Part shown: positions 22,149-32,256 of the stretch, piece by piece
Position numbering within the stretch: the first letter of the stretch is position 1
How the letters are laid out: each line of letters starts with the position of its first letter
Assembly (NCBI RefSeq): GCF_004011695.2
Contig: NC_082410.1
Location: forward strand, 1,426,001-1,490,000
Direction: 5' to 3'
Source: Ascochyta rabiei
Lineage: Eukaryota; Ascomycota; Dothideomycetes; Pleosporales; Didymellaceae
Length of the DNA stretch: 64,000 nt
Translations under genes and position numbers: made by a program
The notes under the pieces: model-generated
What the model was told of the DNA's origin: nothing
The model's input: only the letters and a program-made list of their open reading frames with translations
The model's database searches: none

Positions 22149-24491
22149 ATGTCCCGCCCACTGCGGCTCCTGCTCTCTTTAACGACGAGCCTGCTTGCCG
22201 TCACCCTGCTCCTCTACCTGACCCTGGGCGCGCAGCAGGACCAGAAGCTCGAGGGCGCCTCACACGTCCCAAAGCAGTCCAGCGTCAACGCCCTCTTCTC
22301 CTTCACCTCGCCCGGCTCACTCTTCCCTCCGTCCGCCATCATCAGCCTGACCGACGATAACTCGACCTTTTTCCTCGCCCGCCCTGCTGCGTTTGGGCCA
22401 CTGCTGCCCAGCGACGGCCTGAGCGGCCCGCTGTGGATTGGCAGTGGCTTTGGCGACGACGCCCTGAGCAGAGGTGAGCTGGGCTGCAGCGACGTACCTG
22501 GATGGGACAGTGGTAGCGACGCACTCGCACGTGCTCGGAAGCCGGCTGCTATTGCCAGGACCAGAAGGACTGGGCCTCTGGCCGAGAAGAAAGACCAGCC
22601 AAGGGCGTCCGCCTCAGAAGACCAGGCAGACGCGCCCCCCAAAGACGACGGCACCGACGACCACCTGCACCCAACATTCGACCAGAGCACGCGACACCCC
22701 TCCGAGCATGCCGACATACAATCACTCCAAGAGAGCGCGGAGATCGCCGGCAAAGTGGTACTGCTCAAGCGAGGAGGCTGCGGCTTCCTGGCCAAGGTGG
22801 AGTGGGCACAGCGTCGCGGAGGCGTAGCTGTCATTGTAGGCGACGACGTGCGCGGTGGCGCTCTGATACGCATGTATGCGAGAGGCGACACATCCAACGT
22901 CACCATCCCATCGCTCTTCACCTCGCACACAACTGCGCACCTGCTGTCGTCTCTCCTGCCGTCTGGAAGGATCTTGTCATCCAACGTCGCACCGTCTGAC
23001 AGCGAAGCGAGCCCGCAGGAGAACAAGCCCACCGCGACTGACCTCGTGTCGCCGTCATCCTTCACCCCTTCTACCAGCAGACAGGACGGCCCTCTCGGAT
23101 CTACCAAAGGATACACTACTGGCAAGGCCTGGCTGCATTCGCTTTTGTCTGCCATTGGCCTTGGCAGCGGACAAGAGCAACCGACAGACAACTTCAAGAT
23201 CGGTGAGGATGATTGGCGCGACCCCAAGTTCCGCAATCTGCATACAACGACTCTTCCTGCGCTGCTGACGTCCACTCCCACCCTAACTGCTTCTTTGGTG
23301 AGCAGCAGTGGTCACAAAGTCGAGACCAAGTACACAGTGCCAAGTAGCGAATCGAGAGCGCATTGGCGCGGCTGGCCTGCATCCAATCGAAGGAGTTTTG
23401 CCTCCATCTCCAGCGCTAATAGTCAAGAACTCGATACTCTTTCGGGCGATGCGCGACCACACGAAGGTCTATGGGTGACACTTACACCCACTAACGTGTC
23501 GTCCAGTCCTTTCTTCGACACGCTACTCGTACTCGTCGTCAGTCCTCTCGTAACACTTTCTGTCGTCTACGCTCTTCTGCTCCTCCGGTCTCGCATAAGA
23601 CGCCGACGTTGGAGGGCTCCCAAGTCCGTTGTTGAACGCCTTCCCGTCCGAACCTACCAAACTATAAGTGACTCGCCCTCGTCACCGTCCGCTACATCTG
23701 AAGCAGCAACCCCCACCACCCCTCTTCTGCAGCGGCCTTCTACTCAGCCAACATCATCAACCGCTCGTCCAATATCGCGAGACGAGCCGGAGGCACCGGC
23801 TACATCTTCCTCTGCTCAACACACAGCCCGTGACCGAGAAGAAGAGAAGCGAGAATCGGGTCTAGCCGAATGGAGACGCCGGTATGGCGGCCGGCAGAAA
23901 GAATGTGTTGTCTGTCTTGAAGAGTATGTGGATGGCGTCAGTCAGGTCATGAGCCTTCCATGTGGCCATGAGTTTCATGTGGATTGCATGTGAGTTACGT
24001 GCCCTACCTGCTGTATGTTAGCACTGACAAGTTGTAGTACACCGTGGCTCGTGACACGTAGACGAACGTGCCCCATCTGCAAAGGAGATGTGGTACGATC
24101 GCTATCGCAAGCCTACTTGGATCACACGAGCCCCTCGTCACCAACACCTTGGCTAGCTGACGATGGACACGTGGTGGATGCGCTGCAGATCCAAGCTGCC
24201 GAGACTCGCAACGACTCCCCCTCCGCCTCGCAACCCTTGGCCATCTCTTCGTCAGCACCCAGTAGCTATCACATAGAGTCCGATGACGACGTTGAAGCAA
24301 ACTGGTCCAGTGGAGAGCGCCAGCCAAATGCGAGAGAAATACCTGGAAGCAGAGCGACCGAGGTGAGTACCTCGGTACGCGACCTCAGCTCTACTGTCTC
24401 GACAGTCATCTGGCGAGGCTTTGATGCGGTCAGGAGCAGCACTGGCCTTCAGCGACGCCCTCCACCAGAAGATGTTGACAGGGATCGATGA
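22149..24491 (+). CDS. PA-TM-RING type E3 ubiquitin ligase
   Basis: Predicted endomembrane or vacuolar ubiquitin ligase, 764 aa. Exons 22149-23989 and 24038-24491. An N-terminal signal or signal-anchor helix (RLLLSLTTSLLAVTLLLYLT) comes first. A protease-associated domain lies at about 200-265 (GKVVLLKRGGCGFLAKVEW ... GDTSNVTIPSLF). A transmembrane helix lies at about 455-480 (LLVLVVSPLVTLSVVYALLL), followed by the basic RSRIRRRRWR. The C3H2C3 RING starts at C586: CVVCLEEY, then CGHEFHVDCITPWL and CPICK. The intron splits the RING after the third base pair of its Ile codon; splicing gives DCITPWL, as expected. The C-terminal tail is Ser/Asp-rich. Architecture matches PA-TM-RING proteins (RNF13/RNF167 in animals), which sort or degrade membrane cargo; substrates here are unknown. 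Confidence 0.92.
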
Positions 24492-25498
24492 TCGACATCA
24501 CATCGCTTACGCTTGAACGACACTTTTGATTGCATTGGAATGGTACATACCCCGGGCTAGGAATACACGGCGTTGCATCTGTTGACCGGCATGGGCTGGG
24601 CATACCGGCACATCATTTTCCGAGTCAGCTCAATTTTTATCCTGAACGTAACTGGCGTCCCAATCTTCAAATCCTCTGCTATTTCTTTGTACTGCAAAGC
24701 TTGCAGCCGCATTTGGAAATCACTAAAAGTGTGGATGTTGGGTTGCGCTAGTGATCTCATTCCTTCCTCTACAACGTGGGTCAGCACGGTCGGTTGGGCA
24801 TATGATCAGATTGCAGCGCATCCTCCCTTGATCGTGCGACTGACAACTACTCTCTTGAATCGCTGCAAGGAACAGTCGACTCAACACCAGTGAATCCTTC
24901 CCGGTTTCAATCGGCCCGCTCTCTCCGGCAATTGGTGAATTCACCCACCCAATGCCTTTCCAACAAACGTGGATTGGGTTTTAGTACCGGACGACATTTG
25001 AGCGTGGTGCACCCCACAAGGAGGCGTGTACCTTGGGAAAGCTTATCTTCGGCTATTCTTAGCTTACCAGGCGACATCAACTCCCTTGACAGCTCAGCTT
25101 ATGCATTTCTCGTTACTGGCTGTACCACGAACAAGTCATCTGCCAGTAGAGGTCTCATAAGCTGTGGAATGCAGGCTCCATGTTTTGCCGTTTGCGGAAG
25201 ACCGAACGTTGGTGCGCTCTGTTGTAGAATATCAATTGGCTTGGTAAACCACCTTTTGATCTGCAGAATCAGGTTTGGCTACGATGGAGTCCCTTGGCGA
25301 CACAGACACAGATGTGTGGAGTGCTTGACTGATGTCAAGGCAACGCTTGGCTTAGGCTTGCCTTTGCATAAAAGGATCTCCTCGCAACTGTGATATGACC
25401 GTAGGCTGTGTGAGATCGAAGTTGCAACATAGTTCCTGTTATCAACCACGGTTTCCCTTCACATCTTGCACGTTTCAGGTTTCATACGCAATTGAGCC
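24492..25498. other. intergenic region upstream of secreted-protein gene
   Basis: 1007 bp without a supported gene. Short frames on both strands have no recognisable content. A TATA-like element near its end is listed separately. Confidence 0.45.
25367..25375 (+). promoter_or_regulatory. TATA-like element (cataaaagg)
   Basis: An AT-rich CATAAAAGG lies about 125-130 bp upstream of the ATG of the cysteine-rich secreted protein, a plausible distance for a fungal core promoter. This is sequence resemblance only. Confidence 0.3.
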
Positions 25499-26823
25499 AT
25501 GAAGCTCCTCTACCTTGCCCTACCTCTGCTAGGTTCCCTCGCGATTGCACAGTCACTTGTAGAAGATGCTTGTCAGTGTCCCCAGGTCAGGTGTCCCGAT
25601 AGTCTTACCTATGTAAGTTTCCTTCAGCACCACCCAATAGGTACTTGAACTGACACCACTGGTAGGAAGGATGCAGGTGTATCAACATAGCTGAACTGAA
25701 ATGCAAAATACGATGCCCGAAATACAATATGACAAGGCTGAGGGTATGCTTCGATCATGTACGTTGATTGGAGATACTAATCAAACCACAGCTATGCCCT
25801 AGAAAAACCACAACTCCAGTCAGCACTCTACCGACCCCAAGTTTACCGATTCTGGGCATACCAACGCCAGCTCTACCCACGCCAGCTCTACCGACGCCAG
25901 TTTTACCGCAAGGCCCACAGCTCTCTGATACTCCTCGCATTCCAGGCTGCGTATGCGAAGAGATGATGTGCATTCAAAGCTACCCTGATTCCTGCCACTG
26001 CGCGTACGGCATCGCGAAGACATGCTGGCAGAAATGTGGTGGCCCCTCCCCAGGCCTCAATACCTGCCCACCCCTTGGCAGCAGCCCATTCGATGGCCCA
26101 GTAAAGCGAGCTGCAGCACCCGAGCCACAAACTACCCCGAAAGAGTCCCCAGTGCCCACTCCTGTAAACCTCCCTGCAATTGTTTCCGAGGTTCGTGCCC
26201 CCCTCGCATCTGGAGCGGCCTCCCCGACCAAAAAGTGCCGATGCGAATCCCGCAAGTGCATCCAGGCCTTCCCCGCAAGCTGCGTCTGCGACAACGCCAA
26301 CAAACACGCCTGCTGGAAGAAGTGTGGCGGTGCGAAGCCGGCCTTTGGGGTGAGCACATTTCCCCTCCTTCACCGTCTCTTGCGCAGTGCAGAGCAACTA
26401 CCTTCCTATACTTCCGTCTACATCCCTACCCATATTTCCCTCTTCCCATCAACTAAGAACAAGCCCCCTGACTAACCAACGCAGTCATGCTCGAGACCCA
26501 CAAAACCCACAAAACCCATCCCAACACCAACACCAACCTCAGACCGCAAAGTCCAGATCTGCGGCGGCGGCCGCGCAAACACAAACCTCTGCCCCACCGG
26601 CTACACGTGCATCAACGACCCCTACAAATCCGGGTGCGGCCTCGAGTGCGACGGAACCGGTATCTGCGTCAAGGAGAAGCTGTGCGGCGGATTTGCCGGA
26701 TTCAAGTGCGATGGCACGGGGCAGGTTTGTGTAGATGATCCCAGGGACGACTGCAGTCCTGCGACCGGAGGCGCGGATTGTGGAGGTTTGTGCGTGTGGC
26801 CTCCCGCGCTGAGGTTGAATTGA
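25499..26823 (+). CDS. modular cysteine-rich secreted protein, effector-like candidate
   Basis: Predicted secreted protein of 362 aa, function unknown. Exons 25499-25612, 25666-25743, 25792-26349, 26485-26823 (1089 nt). Residues 1-18 are a clear signal peptide (MKLLYLALPLLGSLAIAQ). Three copies of one eight-Cys module follow: C25-C66, C117-C156 and C213-C252, each C-x-C-x4-C-x7/8-C-x-C-x7-C-x3-C-x9/10-C. Copies 2 and 3 also share CIQ(S/A)(Y/F)P and CW-x-KCGG. A Pro/Thr linker (about 70-103) joins copies 1 and 2; a second linker of about 55 residues holds a dibasic KR at 169-170 (VKR-AAAP), a possible Kex2 site. The C-terminus carries two related CGG modules; the second contains CGGFAGFKCDGTGQVCVDD and ends DCGGLCVW, a motif I recognise from other secreted fungal proteins. 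Introns 2 and 3 lie just before the last Cys of modules 1 and 3. It could be an apoplastic effector, a wall protein or an inhibitor. Confidence 0.85.
25861..25905 (+). repeat. 15-bp tandem repeat coding for PTPAL units
   Basis: Three adjacent 15-bp copies (consensus ccaacgccagctcta, diverged in copy 3) encode PTPAL-PTPAL-PTPVL in the linker of the cysteine-rich protein. Confidence 0.9.
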
Positions 26824-27460
26824 TTTGAGCTGCGGCGAGGATCAGTCGGCGCCAGTTACTTAGTCGGCTAGTTTCTCTTGTTTGAATCGACTATTTTCGT
26901 CACCGTTATCGTACCACATTCGAACAGTATGAACGGGAAACGACACGATGATTCTGACAGACCGCTTCAAATCTCGTACACATGCATGCCGTGACATGCT
27001 ACGCTATACCGAGAAACCCTCCACTAACCCAACGAATCCCCCAACCCAGGACAATTCCCAAACAACCCGTCTCCTGTCTCCATCCACAGCCACCACACCA
27101 CCGCGCAGACTCGCAGAAAAGCGGACATCACACGTGCACTCCGCATCACCCGTCCGCGATTCTCCATATCCGCCGCCCTGCATTCAAACGCGTATACCGT
27201 CCACACGCTACATCGCCACCCTCCTTCTCACCACTGACTCGATTCCAATTTCAGCTTCAATTCTAGTTTCAATGTATACCCAAGAACGGCATTGGTGCGT
27301 TTGTGTGGGCTTTGGAGGTTGGGTTGGGTTTAGATATATGTCTCACTTCACAGCTGCAACGTGTTTCGGGAATGGACAGATGGGCAATCAAAGGCCACGA
27401 ATAGTATTCCTTTCAATCAGACTTTTTTTTCTTTTCTTTTTCTTCGTGCGCTGAGCATTC
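26824..27460. other. intergenic region between convergent genes
   Basis: 637 bp of 3' flanks of the cysteine-rich protein gene and the dehydrogenase gene. It has a T-rich run at about 27421-27442. No gene recognised. Confidence 0.45.
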
Positions 27461-28622
27461 TCAAAGCTTCCCCGCCCTCAACTTGGTGCTATCTACCCTC
27501 TTTCCCTCGTCGTCCTGTTCTGCCACCGTCAAATCCGGTAATTCCTTGGGCATGATCCTACGAGGCTTCGCGCCAGGAACCAAGCTGTACTTGTCGAAAT
27601 CCTCGTCCGTGTACCCCCTGCTTCGTAGGAAGTCTTCGTCGAGTTCCAAAGCGCCGTTCACACGAGCAGGCTCACTTCTTAGCATTTCGAGTATAGCATC
27701 GGAAAAGATAGTCGGTTTCCTGAGGTCTTTCAAGCTCTCACTCTCAACGCTCTGCGTGGCAGCACTTTGAATCGCCACAGCGGGCCAAATACCCGTAATC
27801 GCCATGTGCGGCTTCCCCTCGCGTTCAAAATCCATAGCCAGCCCTTTGGTCAAGACGGACATGGCGACTTTGCCCATGGCGTAGGCGGTTTTGCCTCTGA
27901 AGAAGCGCGAGTAGATGGGCGGGCTCACGACGACGATGCGGCCTTTCCAGCCTTGCTTCTCGAATTGCGGCAGCGCGGCTTGCACGGCGCCGTACAGCCC
28001 TTCGACGTTGACTTGCTGCATCAGCTGGAACCGCTTGAAAGGCGTGTTAGCTACGCTGGACCACCAGATTGCCCCGCTGTTGTACACCAGCACGTCCAGC
28101 TGGCCGTAGAGAGCAGTGGTCAAGGTTACGAGGCGGTTGATGGACGGTATATCACGCGTGTCGACTGGTATTGCGGTGGCGGTGCCGCCGGCTTCGAGGA
28201 TCTCGCGCTCGACGGTCGAGATGGTCGAGGCGGGGGAGTTGGGGTCGGGCGGGAAGGGAGTGGTGGTGGAGGCATTCGATGTGCTCTTTGCTGCTACGAC
28301 AACTGGGTATGTGGGTTAGCCAGGCCTACTATTCTGACAGTCTACGAGATTGGATGAGTATACCTGCATAGCCTTCCCGTGCAAGATCAATAGCGATCTG
28401 TCGACCTATGCCTCGTGATGCGCCGATGATGAGAGCGACCCGCTTCTGCGACTCCGCCCTTCTTTTGGCGGTAACCAGAGCCTGTAGCTCTGCACCTGAC
28501 GGTGTTGTGCCAGACCGTTCGAGCTCCTTGCGCGCGACGCGTAACAGATGCTTGTTCTTCTGCTCGAGGAGCATGAGGAGGAATGAGTAGTCCTGCTGGG
28601 ACATGCCTGGAGGGACCTGCAT
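27461..28622 (-). CDS. short-chain dehydrogenase/reductase, HSDL2-like
   Basis: NAD(P)-dependent oxidoreductase of 366 aa. Exons in transcript order: 28622-28364 and 28302-27461. The Rossmann nucleotide site ALIIGASRGIGRQIA lies at about 63-77. The catalytic set is visible as VVVSPPIYSRFF (Ser213) and Y227-AMG-K231. The SPP motif and the spacing to YAMGK resemble the hydroxysteroid dehydrogenase-like 2 group, a peroxisomal or mitochondrial branch. The N-terminal 55 residues before the fold are helical and charged (DYSFLLMLLEQKNKHLLRVARK), an extension not usual for the family. The C-terminal AGKL is not a clear peroxisomal signal. Splicing gives GYAVVVAAKST, the expected second beta strand. 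The gene is divergent from the kappa GST gene, with 334 bp between starts. Substrate unknown. Confidence 0.88.
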
Positions 28623-28956
28623 GTTGGCTTGTGTTCCTGGATATTCAGAGAGCAGGTACGAATAAGCTCAACCTCCAGACGCGGATGTAGAGGATCGCAT
28701 TGTAGCTACTCCTAGCAAAGCTCACTGCGTATAGGCTGCTTGGCCTGCACGTACTGCATGTGGAAGTGTGGTCGATGATTACTGATGTGGCATCAGCCGC
28801 CAAGCTGTGAGCTTGCTAAAGCAATGTTGGACCTCGGCTCATGACGATGAGGTACAGATTGATCGACACCCGTGCAGCGTGGAGACTACCCTGAACACAA
28901 GACCGACAAAGTAATCAATAAAGAAACCGTCAAGTCCTGAACATGGTATTTCGAAA
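28623..28956. other. divergent promoter region
   Basis: 334 bp shared by the HSDL2-like and kappa-class GST genes, which face away from each other. No gene seen. An out-of-frame ATG at 28943 lies just ahead of the chosen GST start. Confidence 0.4.
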
Positions 28957-30075
28957 ATGTCCGGTCAAATAACGTGCTATCTAGATTGCGGTATGTTGGA
29001 GAGCTACGAATGTGTACCACTTCGAACCTGGAGTTTGAGCTGACTCTGATAGTATCGCCATACTCGTACTTCGCGCTACTTTACCTTGAAAAGAACAGAC
29101 GAATTCTAGCAACACACAATGTAGAAATCGAGTAAGTACCGCTTTACACAGGAATTGTTTGCGTCACGGCTGGCAACGGATACTGCCACCTGAAACCCAC
29201 CGAACCACCACGTCCTCATCATCGTGCCTCTCAAGACCTCATCACTCACGAGGAAAAAGCATCGTTCCAGTATTTCTTGGTGGTATCAACGTCGGCTCGG
29301 GTATGACCTCCCCTCCCGCCACCCTAGTATGATCGCGACTGGGGTGTGCCAGCCTCTACCCTGCTTACGTGGACAGGCAACAAGCCCCCATGGACACTTC
29401 CCGCCAAGGCAGCCTACAGCGGCCACGACAGCTCGCGAGCAAAGCGGTACTTCGGCGCGGAAGACGTGAAGACGCCAGACTTCTTCCCCATTTTGTCACT
29501 GTTGCCGCAGCGAGCATTATGCTTCGTCAAGGAGCAACACCCCCACGCTTTCATCTCCGCCTTCCTTGACATTTTCGAGGCAATGTGGAAGAACGGCAAA
29601 GACGTCAGCGTACCTGATACGCTTGCCGAGACACTCGAATCGCGCTTCAGCTCCGAGGAAGTAAAGACGATATTGGCATCGGCAAACAGTGCGCCATTCA
29701 AGCAGCGACTGAACGACAATACGAAAACAGCTCTCGACCGGGGCGCTTTTGGATGTCCATGGTTCTGGGTGCGTAATGCGAGAGGAGTGGAGGAGCCCTT
29801 CTTTGGAAGTGACAGGTAGGCCACTGACCAATCTCTCTCCTTCTTCACTGCGGGTCGATCTGTACCAGGTATAGCGTGGAAGCTCGCGGACGGGGAAGCG
29901 TTTGAGATGATGCGAACCAAGTTCGCATGGAATTAGTCGAACGATTGTCCTTATACTAGTGTGGGACAAGCGCTAATAATGCAATCGTAGATTCCATTAC
30001 ATGTGGGAGTATCTGGGGTTACCCTGGAAGGATGTCGAGCTTGAGCCACAGGGGGTGCCAAAAGCGAAGATCTGA
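28957..30075 (+). CDS. glutathione S-transferase kappa / DsbA-like thioredoxin-fold protein
   Basis: Predicted glutathione-using enzyme of 225 aa, the usual length for this class; kappa GSTs work in mitochondria or peroxisomes. Exons 28957-28990, 29053-29131, 29260-29300, 29377-29815, 29991-30075 (678 nt). The N-terminus reads MSGQITCYLDCVSPYSYFAL, with Ser13/Ser16 in the active-site SPYS position. VPVFLGGINVGSGNKPPW follows across introns 2 and 3. The middle (AKRYFGAEDVKTPDFFP) and the C-terminal GAFGCPWFWV plus FHYMWEYLGLPW, which span intron 4, are conserved family blocks. Five exons in 1.1 kb is dense. Intron 2 (128 nt) and intron 4 (175 nt) are longer than most here. An alternative annotation is 2-hydroxychromene-2-carboxylate isomerase, the bacterial relative. 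Confidence 0.9.
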
Positions 30076-30127
30076 AAACGAGAGGGGGTATGTACTTCAG
30101 ATTGCTACAGGCGAGCTGCTTTGTGGG

Positions 30128-30166
30128 TGACTGGGGTTGGTGACTGGGGTTGGTGACTGGGGTGGG
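30128..30166. repeat. 13-bp tandem repeat, 3 copies
   Basis: Unit tgactggggttgg occurs twice exactly and once with a mismatch, just downstream of the kappa GST gene. It is G-rich on the plus strand. Confidence 0.9.
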
Positions 30167-30607
30167 CGATCAGGCTTGCTGGAAGCTGCAAGTGCAATCT
30201 CCTTACCACGTACATTGGAAAACCTCATTACTCCCAACTTACCGTGCTTATGATTCAGCCATGTTCTTGTTCACTGTCCCTGGTAGCTCCACGGCGGGAT
30301 GGGATGGAGAGGGTCGGTACGTCTCCACTATGTTTGTAGCAGTGTACTCGCACAACTTGCGCATACTGCACGCTACATGCTGCATGCTGCATAGTAGCCG
30401 TTCCGTGTTACCAACGATGACAGGCACCATACACAGTGTGTGAGACATGATGATGCCGGGCGGATGTCGGCTTCCCCATGCCATTGCTGCATGAAAGGGT
30501 GCGCGAGCTGTCATCTCCTGTCAGACTGTTGCCACCAGCCGCGGAATGGATGAGCTGACCGGGTCAGGGCTGTATCTCACACTTTGTACCACCAGGCCTC
30601 GCCCTGG

Positions 30608-30673
30608 CCGCAGATGGCCGCAGATGGCCGCAGATGGCCGCAGATGGTCGCAGATGGTCGCAGATGGTCGCAG
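30608..30673. repeat. 10-bp tandem minisatellite (c/t)cgcagatgg
   Basis: Four copies of ccgcagatgg, then two of tcgcagatgg and a partial copy. The orderly switch from c to t at the first base suggests stepwise duplication. It lies in noncoding DNA. Confidence 0.97.
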
Positions 30674-31391
30674 AACTGCCACGAGCCGCTGCAACGACGG
30701 ATAGCAGTGGTCGGTAGTCTGCGTCGCACATGGAAGTGTGAGTGATTGGTTAGTGTCGACACTGAAGATGCACTAGGTGTGTAGCCGTTAAGAAGCCTAG
30801 TTCAGTAGCAACAAGCGAATGCGTCCCATCCAATCCCATAGAGAAGCAGCACGAGAGAGGTCTGGTGGTACTGGCAAGAGCCTGGTTGGAAGCGCTCCGG
30901 GCGAGAAGTGGGGAGTGATGTAGTAACGACGGAGAGGTTCGATTGTGAGGGCGTTCATGCAGGTCACACGAGGATCTACAACGCATGCTGGCCACGGATC
31001 ATCCCGTCCTGGATGCAGAGCGGCAATGTGAGCCGCAAGCCACAATTGCTCAACTCTTTCTCGTTCGCAACTGGTGTAGAGGAGACGTGCCAAGGCGCCA
31101 AGGTGCGTTCCGTTCGCTTCTGCACGTCAGTCAAACAAGTGGCCAGCAATGACAGCTCAGCTAGCACCAGAATAGCAATCTTCTATAGCTCGAGCCAAGG
31201 TGGTGAGCGTTGATACGTCCACAGGCGCGGCGCTGTCCGCAAGGCTGAGCATCTGGCTTCTCTCTCACAAGCAACCCACGTTGGGGCTATGGCTGCTGTT
31301 ACTGCCATGCAGTTCGCTGGCAGAGGCTATGCTTGCTTCCCGGCAGGTTGATCGTGCTACCCAATCCGAATAGGGAAGGACCGGGGCATAC

Positions 31392-31806
31392 TCAGTGCAG
31401 AACGCTTCCCGTGCCGGTACCAGATTTGCTAGAATTGAGCATGGCCTGAATGTACCACGTACCTCCGAAGCGCTCAGACGTCTGATATCTTTGCCGCGTA
31501 AGTAGGGTTACGGGTGTCCAGAGATACGCTGGTGAAGGTGTAGGGCCAGTTGTGAATTTAAACAAGGCAGCATCCTCGCTGGGAGAGCGCATATCATCTT
31601 CACTGATCTCGTCTTCGATAGCTTCGGCTCCCTTGTGCACTTTGTTTTGTCGCCTTGTCGATTCGCTCGCGTGTTCTTCATCGTTGTTAAAAGACTCGTC
31701 CCACAAAATACTTCGTGGTCCTCTCCTTGGTTTGTTTGTACCTGCTCAAGCGACCATTGCCTGCTCCACTGGGCTCAGCCCTGGTCGTTCCGCGCTTTCG
31801 TGGCAT
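31392..31806 (-). pseudogene. possible gene relic or unresolved small gene
   Basis: Two overlapping minus-strand frames look protein-like. The first (31806-31687) starts with an ATG and reads MPRKRGTTRAEPSGAG then RLSRYKQTKERTTKYF before a stop. The second, one base out of phase, continues from about 31740 to a stop at 31392 with DESFNNDEEHASESTRRQ, an acidic EDEISEDD stretch and PAYLWTPVTLLTRQRYQ. The trial GT-AG introns I tested in the overlap did not give the right phase, so a one-base shift is the simplest link. The short-basic-start plus YKQTKERTTKYF pattern is reminiscent of N-termini of certain large fungal proteins of unknown function, but I cannot name the family with confidence. Confidence 0.25.
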
Positions 31807-32256
31807 TGCTGGTAAGGCTTCTTCACAGATACTACGCCAACTTAGCGCACTGACATGCATTGGCCCAGCTTCTTGTGCGTCCTGGCCTTTGTGCTGTATA
31901 GATACCGAGACCAGTCCCGGTACCTCTCTACCTCCTTCTCATTCACCATTCTCAAAGCTTGTCTGCGATTACCGAGCTGTGTGCTTGTGCTGCTGGAGTC
32001 ACGCTTCGAGCTCACTGGGCATCCGCAATCCTACCGTCGTTCTGTGAAGCTGTGCGATTCACTTGACGAATAGCACCACTTCCCGCTTCGAACGACTGAC
32101 GTACCTGCGCCCGTCCCTCCACCCCACTCCACTCGCATTCACGCCGACTCCACCCCACTGTCACCTCGCTGTCGACATTTACGCGTGACGTTCGATCAGT
32201 TGTACCATTACTGGCTCCCAACTGTACTGCAGTGTGCGTTTGCTGCACACGCTGCT

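Larger units (their letters stand above)
30076..32256. other. long intergenic region
   Basis: About 2.2 kb. It holds two short tandem repeats (30128-30166 and 30608-30667) and, on the minus strand at 31392-31806, two overlapping frames with protein-like composition, listed separately. The final part should carry the promoter and leader of the Myb-like gene. Confidence 0.45.

Noticed and set aside
22214..23281. 355-codon minus-strand frame
   Set aside because: It is antisense to the PA-TM-RING gene, whose signal, PA, TM and RING features are unmistakable; the minus frame shows no motif.
30608..30673. CRISPR-like array
   Set aside because: Units are 10 bp with no spacers, and the genome is fungal; it is a plain minisatellite.
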